From: Streptomyces sp. DG2A-72
GTDB lineage: Bacteria; Actinomycetota; Actinomycetes; Streptomycetales; Streptomycetaceae
Direction: 5' to 3'
Assembly (NCBI RefSeq): GCF_030499575.1
Contig: NZ_JASTLC010000001.1
Location: forward strand, 6,410,001-6,474,000
Length of the DNA stretch: 64,000 bases
The notes beneath the pieces were generated by a model. The model did not search any database. It worked only from the letters and a program-made list of their open reading frames with translations, and was not told where the DNA came from. Position 1 is the stretch's first letter, and each line of letters begins with the position of its first letter. The translations under genes were made by a program, and so were the position numbers. Shown piece after piece: positions 9,089 to 15,865 of this stretch.

Positions 9089-9670
9089 GTGGCTGTGATG
9101 CTGCACGAGTCGTCGCTTTCTGAGGCTGCCGACCGGCTCTGGGAGGAGCTGCCCGGACACCGGGTGGAGATCCTCAACGGGAGCATTGTTGTGACACCGC
9201 CGCCGGATGGGCCGCATCAGGAGACGCTGACCTGGCTGGTCGAGGAATTCGGACGGGCGGGAGCCCGGAAGGTAGGGCTCAGGTATGTCCAGGGCATCGG
9301 TCTGTGGTTGCCGACCGGGCCGGATGATTACGCCGTGCCGGACTTCTCTGTCGTCGACGCGGACTACAAGGACGCACTCGTCGAGAAGAACTGCTACGCC
9401 CCGCACGTCTTCCGGCTGGTCCTGGAGGTGACCTCCTCCAACTGGACCAACGACACGGCCACCAAGGTCGATATCTACGCCCGAGCCAACATCCCGGCCT
9501 ACGTCGTCGCCGACCGCAAACACGACGAGGCCCTCCTCTACAAGAACCCTGTCGACGGCAAATACCCCGACCCCGTCCGCTACAAGCGAGGCGAGTCGGT
9601 CCCCGTTCCCGAATCCGTAGGCGTCACCCTCGACCTCTCCGTCGACACCCTCCTCGACGGCGACGACTAG
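9089..9670 (+). CDS. Uma2 family (DUF820) endonuclease-like protein
   Basis: A 193-aa PD-(D/E)XK-fold protein of the Uma2 family, abundant in Streptomyces and cyanobacteria with unknown role. It shows the family core: RVEILNGSIVVTPPP, VPDFSVVD (metal Asp), LVLEVTSS (Glu), then DTATKVDIYARANIPAYVVAD. The GTG start follows GAAAGGAGG with 5 bases of spacing. The gene converges on the next gene, with stop codons overlapping by four bases. Confidence 0.88.
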   Translation: MAVMLHESSLSEAADRLWEELPGHRVEILNGSIVVTPPPDGPHQETLTWLVEEFGRAGARKVGLRYVQGIGLWLPTGPDDYAVPDFSVVDADYKDALVEKNCYAPHVFRLVLEVTSSNWTNDTATKVDIYARANIPAYVVADRKHDEALLYKNPVDGKYPDPVRYKRGESVPVPESVGVTLDLSVDTLLDGDD

Positions 9671-11220
9671 CGAAGCCCGAACCGGCCCAGGTAGTCCACG
9701 ACCCCGGCTGCCTGGTCCCCGGCCCACCCCACGTAACCGTCCGGCCGCACAAGAAACAGCCCGGCGCCGTACGTCTCCAGCCCCGCCCCGCCGACGACCC
9801 GCACCGACTCCGGTACCCGAGGGGCCGGGACACCGACGGCCACCAGCGTCCAGTGCGGCCCGCGGAACGCGTCGAACAGCCGTACGCCGTCCAGCGTGCT
9901 GTCAGGCGCGCGGTCGCCCGCCCGCACCGGGCCCGGGGCCTCACGGGTCTCCCTCGTCAGCGTCGAGTCCCGGTAGCCCAGCCCCAGTTGCTGGGTTGCC
10001 ATGCCACGCCGCACCTCACCGCGGTGCACGCTCGTCGACAACCCCAGCATGTCCGCCGCGATGGCCCGCCGCTCCTCCTCGTAGGTGTCGAGCAGCGCCT
10101 CGCCCGCCCCGTCCCGTAGCACCGCGCCCAGCTTCCACCCCAGGTTGTACGCGTCCTGCACGCTGGTGTTGAGCCCCTGCCCGCCGGCCGGCGAGTGCAC
10201 ATGGGCCGCGTCTCCCGTGAGGAACACCCGGCCGTCGCGGAAGCGGTCCGCAAGGGCCGCTCGCGGGCGGAAGTCCGAGGCCCAGCGCAGCTCGGTCACG
10301 TCGTCGGGAGCGAGGTGCGAGCGGTCGGCGACGAGTTTGCGGATGCCGTCGAGGGACAGGTCGGGATCGGTGCCCTCGGGGAAGCGGGCGGTCAGCTGGA
10401 AGTCCTCGGTGCCGGCGAGCGGGCAGATCGCGAGGTAGTCCTCGCCCTCGCGCGGCGGGAAGATGTGCCAGTTGTCGCGGTCGAGGCCGGTGATCCGTAC
10501 GTCCGCCACGAGCATCGGGCTCGGGTCCACCGTCTCCCCGGTCATACCGATGCCCAGCGCCCGGCGCACGACCGAGCGGCCCCCGTCGGCGGCGACGAGG
10601 TAACGGGCGCGGATCCGGTCCCCCGAGGCGAAGTGCGCGGTCACGCCCGCCGGGTCCTGCTCGACCGACACGACCTCGTGGCCGAACGCGACCGGTCCGC
10701 CTGAGCCGCCTTGGCCCATTCGGCGGCGGTTCGGCCACGCCTTGAAGGGCGCGGGGCCGTATCGATGTGCGGCTCCGCCGCGCGGGCGCGACCAGCCCTC
10801 ACCAGCCTGCAGATGATCGACGGCCGATCGTGGCGCTTCCAGCGGAGCGTTCAGTTCCGCCAGCCGGGCGAACAGGATCTCCTGGGTGCGCCACTGCGGC
10901 ACCATCCACGGCGCGGTGTACGGCGCGTCCTCCGTCGGCTCGGCCGCGTCGAACATCTGGTGCTCGCCCACCCGCCGGCCGTCCTGCCAGATCATCCCGA
11001 CCGGATAGCCGCCGCCGGCCGCCCGGATCGCGTCCAGCACGCCCAGGTCGTCGAAGACCTCCATCGTGCGCGGCTGGATGCCCTTGCCGCGCGAGCCCGG
11101 GAACAGCCGGTCCGCCCGCTCCACCACCAGGGCGTCCACGCCACGCCGGGCCAGGTCCACGCCGAGGGCCAGTCCGATGGGGCCCGCGCCGACGATCAAC
11201 ACGTCCGTGGAAACGGTCAC
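9667..11220 (-). CDS. FAD-dependent aromatic monooxygenase, with an in-frame repeat insertion
   Basis: A 517-aa PheA/TfdB/PgaE-type flavin hydroxylase. It has the FAD GxGxxG motif (VLIVGAGPIGLALGVDLARRG, near residue 8), a DG motif (LVAADGGRSVVRRALGI) and the GDAAHVHSPAGGQGLNTSVQDA FAD-ribityl motif. After about residue 125 the sequence NAP is followed by roughly 50 Arg/Gly/Ala-rich residues (AGEGWSRPRGGAAHRYGP…) before family sequence resumes at VAFGHEVVSVEQD. That stretch is a copy of the chromosomal repeat described separately, inserted in frame. Activity may be reduced or lost. It is divergent from, and probably repressed by, the adjacent TetR protein. Confidence 0.88.
   Translation of the reverse strand: MTVSTDVLIVGAGPIGLALGVDLARRGVDALVVERADRLFPGSRGKGIQPRTMEVFDDLGVLDAIRAAGGGYPVGMIWQDGRRVGEHQMFDAAEPTEDAPYTAPWMVPQWRTQEILFARLAELNAPLEAPRSAVDHLQAGEGWSRPRGGAAHRYGPAPFKAWPNRRRMGQGGSGGPVAFGHEVVSVEQDPAGVTAHFASGDRIRARYLVAADGGRSVVRRALGIGMTGETVDPSPMLVADVRITGLDRDNWHIFPPREGEDYLAICPLAGTEDFQLTARFPEGTDPDLSLDGIRKLVADRSHLAPDDVTELRWASDFRPRAALADRFRDGRVFLTGDAAHVHSPAGGQGLNTSVQDAYNLGWKLGAVLRDGAGEALLDTYEEERRAIAADMLGLSTSVHRGEVRRGMATQQLGLGYRDSTLTRETREAPGPVRAGDRAPDSTLDGVRLFDAFRGPHWTLVAVGVPAPRVPESVRVVGGAGLETYGAGLFLVRPDGYVGWAGDQAAGVVDYLGRFGLR
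10700..10850 (-). repeat. chromosomal repeat element inserted inside the monooxygenase gene
   Basis: Read on the minus strand it starts CGCTCCGCTGGAAG, continues GGCCGTCGATCATCTGC and GGGCTGGTCGCGC, and ends near GGCCAAGGCGGCTCAGG. This matches the order of blocks in the copies at 46077–46190 and 59026–59157, with about 29 extra bases in the middle. Its length of about 150 bases keeps the host frame. Boundaries are good to about ±5 bases. Confidence 0.75.
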
Positions 11221-11231
11221 GATCCACTCTC

Positions 11232-11283
11232 CTTAACGCTGTTAAGTTCCATCGGTGACGAGAGTGCCCTTAACGCTGTTAAG
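11232..11283. promoter_or_regulatory. two identical 15-bp operators between monooxygenase and tetR genes
   Basis: CTTAACGCTGTTAAG occurs at 11232–11246 and again at 11269–11283, 37 bases apart. The arms CTTAAC/GTTAAG are a perfect inverted repeat around GCT. They fill the 72-base gap between the divergent starts, the expected place for an autoregulating TetR repressor that also controls the monooxygenase. Confidence 0.85.
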
Positions 11284-11292
11284 CTGTCAAGT

Positions 11293-11943
11293 GTGAGCAC
11301 GGAACGCCGAGCGCCCCTCGACCGCAAGCGGGTCGCGGACACCGCCCTGAAGGTCCTGAACGAGGTCGGTCTGGACGGCCTGACCCTGCGCGCCATCGCC
11401 AGGGAGCTGGACGTCAAGGCGCCGGCCCTGTACTGGCACTTCAAGGACAAGCAGGCGCTGCTCGACGAGATGGCGACGGAGATGTACCGCCGGATGACCG
11501 CCGGGACGCCGCTCGGTCCCGGGGACACCTGGCAGGAGCGGCTGCTGAAGGCCAACCGTGCGCTGCGCACGGAGCTGCTCCGCTACCGCGACGGCGCCAA
11601 GGTGTTCAGCGGCTCACGCTTCACCGGTCTGGAGCACGCCGGGCAGATGGAGGAGAGCCTGCGCCTGTGCACGGCCGCCGGGTTCACCCTCGCCCAGGCG
11701 GTCCGCGCGACCCAGACGACGTACCTCTACACCCTCGGCTTCGTCACCGAGGAACAGGGCGTCGAGCCGCTGCCGGGTGAGCGCCGTGAGGGCTTCGACG
11801 TAGCAGAACGCGCCCGCCTGATGGCCGACTTCCCTCTGTCGGCCAAGGCGGGCGCGGAGCTTTTCCAGGATTTCGGCCAACACTTCGAGGAAGGGCTGGC
11901 CCTGATCATTGCGGGGATCGAGACGCGCTACGAAGTCGGCTGA
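11293..11943 (+). CDS. TetR-family transcriptional repressor (TetR_C type)
   Basis: A 216-aa repressor with the N-terminal TetR helix-turn-helix (RVADTALKVLNEVGLDGLTLRAIARELDVKAPALYWHFKDKQALL, residues about 12–56). Its C-terminal half resembles the tetracycline-repressor class (YRDGAKVFSGSRFTG, FTLAQAVRATQTTYLYTLGFVTEEQ). The GTG start at 11293 gives the normal N-terminus. No good Shine–Dalgarno sequence is visible and the second operator ends 9 bases before the start, so a short or leaderless transcript is likely. It most likely represses itself and the divergent FAD monooxygenase; its inducer may be that enzyme's substrate. Confidence 0.9.
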   Translation: MSTERRAPLDRKRVADTALKVLNEVGLDGLTLRAIARELDVKAPALYWHFKDKQALLDEMATEMYRRMTAGTPLGPGDTWQERLLKANRALRTELLRYRDGAKVFSGSRFTGLEHAGQMEESLRLCTAAGFTLAQAVRATQTTYLYTLGFVTEEQGVEPLPGERREGFDVAERARLMADFPLSAKAGAELFQDFGQHFEEGLALIIAGIETRYEVG

Positions 11944-12010
11944 GGCTCAGCGCCCCGAAGGGGCGCGGGGAACTGCGCGACCAGCCACGACGGAGCCGCA
12001 GCCGAACGAC
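11943..12010 (-). repeat. partial copy of the chromosomal repeat after tetR
   Basis: GCGCCCCGAAGGGGCGCGGGG, AACTGCGCGACCAGCC and a CGACGGAGCCGCAG block match the reverse orientation of the copies at 46077 and 59026. The GCGCCCC…GGGGCGC hairpin directly follows the tetR stop and could act as its terminator. Confidence 0.75.
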
Positions 12011-12024
12011 AACACAGCCCGGCA

Positions 12025-12912
12025 CTACCCGCGGAGCGCCCGCGCCGCCCGGGTGACGATCGGCGGCAGCAGGTCCCGGCCGATGCGCCGGGCGAGCGAG
12101 GGCCGGCGCATCGGGGCGGCGGGAACCACCGGTTCCGGCTCGGGCTCCTTGTAGTAGCGGGAGCGCGGGAAGTCCGGCGGCTGCATCCCCTTCTTGGCGC
12201 GGGTGCGCACCAGCCGGTGCCCGGCGGCCTCCTGGATGCTCAGCCCGACGTCCGTGCGCTCCCGGATCATGGCGAGCAGCTCCTCCTGGACGGGCTCGGG
12301 GTCGCCCCAGGTGCCGTACAGCTTCTGCGTGCTGAGGCAGATCGGGCGCAGCCCGCGGTTGAGGACGGCCTCCCAGGTGGCGACCGAGACGCCCGGGGTG
12401 TGCTCGGAGCGGAAGTCGTCGAGGACGACGATGCCGTCGGGCAGCAGCAGGTCGTGCGCGGCGCCGATGTCGTCGCGGACGTGCTCGTACAGGTGCGAGG
12501 CGTCGATGTGGAGGAAGCGGCAGCTGCCGGGGTCGACCTCCTTCGAGATCAGGGAGCTGGGGCCCTGGATCACCTTCGGGAGGCTGTCGTGGAAGGCGAG
12601 GTAGTTCCGCTCGAAGGCCTGCCGGGTGAGGGACCCGTACGACTTGTTGTGCTCGGCCCGGTTCGCCCCGTCGGGAGCGTCGCTCTCGAACAGGTCGCAC
12701 ACCGTGAACCTCTCGCCGTCCCCCAGGTGCTCACCCAGAAGGATCGCGCTTTTGCCCATGAAGACGCCGAGTTCCACCAGGTCTCCGGGGTGCCCCAGTC
12801 TTTCCTGCCGGTCCAGGAACCAGGTGAAGAGCACCTGGTCCAGTGGGGGGAACCAGCCAGGGACGTCCTTGAGTTCTCCGGGATCCGCGGAGATCTGTTG
12901 TGGATTTGCCAT
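12025..12912 (-). CDS. class I SAM-dependent methyltransferase (TylF/Methyltransf_24-like)
   Basis: A protein of 295 aa from the chosen ATG. The SAM-binding core includes DLVELGVFMGKSAILLGEHL, then FTVCDLFESDAPDG and FLHIDASHLYEHVRDDI, LLLPDGIVVLDDF. This metal-linked pattern (DASH…DDF) is typical of TylF/MycF-like sugar O-methyltransferases and of glycan-locus methyltransferases. A basic C-terminal tail (RRPSLARRIGRDLLPPIVTRAARALRG) could bind membrane or partner proteins. The frame stays open to a TTG at 12984, but the ATG at 12912 is more likely. It sits at the edge of the surface-polymer locus and could methylate a sugar of that polymer; this is inferred from position. Confidence 0.82.
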   Translation of the reverse strand: MANPQQISADPGELKDVPGWFPPLDQVLFTWFLDRQERLGHPGDLVELGVFMGKSAILLGEHLGDGERFTVCDLFESDAPDGANRAEHNKSYGSLTRQAFERNYLAFHDSLPKVIQGPSSLISKEVDPGSCRFLHIDASHLYEHVRDDIGAAHDLLLPDGIVVLDDFRSEHTPGVSVATWEAVLNRGLRPICLSTQKLYGTWGDPEPVQEELLAMIRERTDVGLSIQEAAGHRLVRTRAKKGMQPPDFPRSRYYKEPEPEPVVPAAPMRRPSLARRIGRDLLPPIVTRAARALRG

Positions 12913-13026
12913 GAAGCGAGCCTGCTCAATCGGTGCCGGGCAATCTATCTGCGGACTGAACGTCAAGTGAACAAAGTCCCCCAAGCGGACAGCCTCACGG
13001 CCACCAGCCTAGGGGGGTGAACCCCG

Positions 13027-14157
13027 TCAGCGCGTCTTGGCGAGCGCGGTTCGCAGCCGCGGCGTGAGTGGCTTCTCGACGAAGCGGTGCAGCAGCCAGG
13101 CCAGCAGCAGCATCGAAGCGATCGTCAGGATGAACGTCAGGCTCGAAGATACGTACATCTCCTTGTGGAGCGCGTGTATCACGACCCAGCCGAGGTGCTC
13201 GTGGACCAGGTAGAAGGGGTACGTCAGGGCTCCGGCCACGGTCAGCCAGTGCCAGTTCGCCCAGTTCAGCCAGCCCAGCGCGATCGCGGCGACGGCCACG
13301 AAGCCGAACGTCACGATGGCCACGATCACCAGCTGGGAGCGGTTGGCGAAGGCGTCCGGGCTGGGCGCTCGCCACAGGCTCTGGACCACGGTGTGCTGCC
13401 CGACCAGCCAGCTCACCGCCACGATGCCCCAGCCGTAGACGTCCTTGCGGTCGCGGTGGATGAGGTAGAGGCCGACGCCGCCGATGAAGAAGGGCGCATA
13501 CTCGGGCATCAGCACGATGTCGAGGAATGGTTCCTTCGCGCCCGTCGCGATCGCCGACAGCAGCGTCCAGCCCGCGCAGAACATGATCACCCGCTGCCGG
13601 GTCGCCCCCGGCAGCACGACGCACAGCGCGAACAGCGCGTAGAAGCGGACCTCGGCCCACAGGGTCCAGCAGACGCCGAGCACCCGGTCCACGCCCAGCG
13701 GATACTGAAGCATCGTCATGTTGACCAGGGTCTCGCTCGGCGACAGCGCCTTGTAGGCGACCATCGGCAGGGCGAACACGGCCGTAACGATCAGGATCGC
13801 TGCCCAGTACGCGGGCAGCAGCCGGGAGGCGCGCGAGGCGAAGAACGACTTCAGGGGCCGGCCCCAGCCGCTCATGCAGATCACGAAGCCGCTGATGACG
13901 AAGAAGATCTGGACGCCGAGACAGCCGTACGAGAAGAGCGTATGGAGGCTCGGGAACTGGTGCTTGGCCGAGCTGCCCCAGGCGGTGGTGACCTCTCCGC
14001 CCCGGCCGCCGTAGTGGTAGGCGGCCACCATCAGGGCGGCGACGAGCCGCAGGCCGTCGAGGGCGCGCAGTCGGGTTTCGCGGGGTTTCGTCCGTTCTGG
14101 CTTCCGGTCCGGGACTGGGGCCGCCTCGGACGCGGGTCGGACGGTTGTGCTGGTCAC
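13027..14157 (-). CDS. acyltransferase family 3 membrane protein (OafA/YrhL-like)
   Basis: A 376-aa protein with about ten hydrophobic segments. The family start is clear: LRALDGLRLVAALMVAAYHYGG (His of the conserved YH/RH motif), then LGVQIFFVISGFVICMSGWGR, and the C-terminal YPFYLVHEHLGW and RFVEKPLTPRL. Such enzymes O-acylate sugars of surface polysaccharides in the membrane. It lies just upstream of, and divergent from, the sialyltransferase-like operon, which fits modification of the same polymer. Confidence 0.9.
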   Translation of the reverse strand: MTSTTVRPASEAAPVPDRKPERTKPRETRLRALDGLRLVAALMVAAYHYGGRGGEVTTAWGSSAKHQFPSLHTLFSYGCLGVQIFFVISGFVICMSGWGRPLKSFFASRASRLLPAYWAAILIVTAVFALPMVAYKALSPSETLVNMTMLQYPLGVDRVLGVCWTLWAEVRFYALFALCVVLPGATRQRVIMFCAGWTLLSAIATGAKEPFLDIVLMPEYAPFFIGGVGLYLIHRDRKDVYGWGIVAVSWLVGQHTVVQSLWRAPSPDAFANRSQLVIVAIVTFGFVAVAAIALGWLNWANWHWLTVAGALTYPFYLVHEHLGWVVIHALHKEMYVSSSLTFILTIASMLLLAWLLHRFVEKPLTPRLRTALAKTR

Positions 14158-14226
14158 GAAATTCCCCTCGACGGGTCTCCTGTGGGTGACCCCAGCACAT
14201 TAGTCCGAATCACAGACGTGCCTTGG

Positions 14227-14256
14227 TTGACGCGGCTACGATTATCCGTCTAGTTG
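14227..14256 (+). promoter_or_regulatory. possible promoter for the glycopolymer operon
   Basis: TTGACG (14227–14232) and TAGTTG (14251–14256) are separated by 18 bases, in an unusually AT-rich upstream region for this genome. Both match the main-sigma consensus moderately. Confidence 0.35.
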
Positions 14257-14402
14257 CAGGGAGTTCACCTTGAGGTCGTTTTGACTTCCTAATTTTTTCC
14301 TCCATCCCCCCACGGATGCGTAAACGGTTTCAAGATCCCCCCACTTGCCTATACGCGGCAGCAAACATGAAGCATTGGCTTGGCAAAAAAAACAGGAGCG
14401 CC

Positions 14403-15865
14403 ATGACGAGGGTCCAGAACAGACGGGCACGTGCGCGTGGGGGGAGCTGGACGACTGCTTGCGTGCGTGCGCTGTACACAGCGGCAAACTCGTCGGAAGC
14501 ATCGACCGCCGCCGCATCGAACTCTCCGAGCAGTTGCGGAAGCTGCTGGTGGTGTGGGGAACGACACCCGCCACGACGGCACCCGCCCCGGCGGCCGGTG
14601 CCACAGCGCTGCTCAAGCGTGCGGTCAAGGGCTCGGCGGCGGCCCCCAGCGGCGGAATCGCCCCTGAACTGCTCGACGCCCTGCTCGCCGTCGCCAACCA
14701 GGCGCTCAAGTGCGGCTACGACGACGAGCTCGACCTTGCCCTGGTGATCAGCGACACAGTGCTGGCCCACCGCAAGAACTCCCGCGCCGGCTGGCGGCTG
14801 CGTGCCCGCCTGCTGGAGGCCCTCGGCGAGGAGACCGAGGCGCGGGAGGCGTACGAGCGCTACCTCGGCCTCACCGAGGAGGACGGCTTCGGCGTCACCG
14901 CGAAGATCGCCGGCCTGAAGGTCGCCGCTGACCGCGAGCGGGAACTGCTGGAGCTGCTGAAGCGTCAGGTCCCGGGCGCCGAGGGGTTCGCCCGCGGCAA
15001 CCCCACCGAGATCTGGACCGAGGGCCTCACCGCGCACGCCCTCGGCGACTGGGCCGCGGCCGAGCCCCGTATGGTCGGCGCGCTGCTCGCGCTGGCGGAC
15101 GACGGCGCCCCCGTCGCCGACCGCCAGGACCTGCTCAGCCAGTACCTGGACCTGCGTATCGCCGTCGACAGCGATGTCACCGCGCTCACCGAGGTTCTCG
15201 CGATCTACGCCGAGCAGCGCCGAGGCCGGATGCGCGGTCCGGTCGCCGACCCGTCGATCGGCGGGGTGAAGTGGATCAGCCTGGGCGAGTTCCGCAACCG
15301 GATCGCCGGCAAGTCCGTCTGCCTGATCGCCAACTCCGGCCGGGTCGGCGCCAGTTCGATGGGCGCCGAGATCGACGCGTACGATCTGGTGGTGCGCTTC
15401 AACTCGTACAAGATCGACCCGAAGCACACCGGCAGCCGTACCGACATCCACGCCACGATCCACAAGCACGGCTTCAACTGGGAGAAGCCGGTCGACACCC
15501 GGCTCGTCTTCGGCGGCGTCTCCGGCGACTGGAAGTGGTCGTTGCGCAACCGGCTGGTGCCCGGCGCGCAGACCCACCTCGGCGACGAGTCGCTGCGCTG
15601 GCCCGTGCGCAACATCGGCCGGCTGTCCAGCGACCAGTGGTCCGGTATCCCGACCACCGGCTTCAACATGCTGTTCCTGCTGGACTTCCTGGACGTCAGC
15701 CCGACCCTGGACCTGATCGGCTTCGACTTCTACGAGAGCGGCGCCTACCGCGTCCAGGAAGCGATGAAGCTCGCCATCACGTCCGTCCACGAGTACACCA
15801 GCGAGAAGGCATGGGTCATGGAGCGGGCCCAGAGCGTGACCGACATGAGGATATCCCTGCGATGA
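14403..15865 (+). CDS. GT29 sialyltransferase-like glycosyltransferase (apparent frameshift near the start)
   Basis: The C-terminal half has the three sialylmotif areas of GT29 enzymes. The L-motif region is SVCLIANSGRVGASSMG…YDLVVRFNSYKI…GSRTDIHATIH (about 15310–15470), the S-motif region is GIPTTGFNMLFLLDFL…LIGFDFYESG (about 15650–15740), and a later His lies in SVHEYTSEK. The N-terminal half is helical and TPR-like (ALLAVANQALKCGYDDELDLAL). The best start, ATG 14403 with AGGAG four bases before it, is one frame off. The frames join at a run of six G (14439–14444); seven G would read through. Otherwise the start is a downstream TTG. The protein overlaps the next gene by ATGA. It probably transfers Kdn or a sialic-acid-like sugar onto a wall polymer. 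Confidence 0.8.

Noticed and set aside
14316..14747. A separate 143-aa gene in the first frame of the GT29 region
   Set aside because: After about 14440 it becomes Ser/Pro/Arg-rich noise; only its first codons look like a true start of the GT29 gene.
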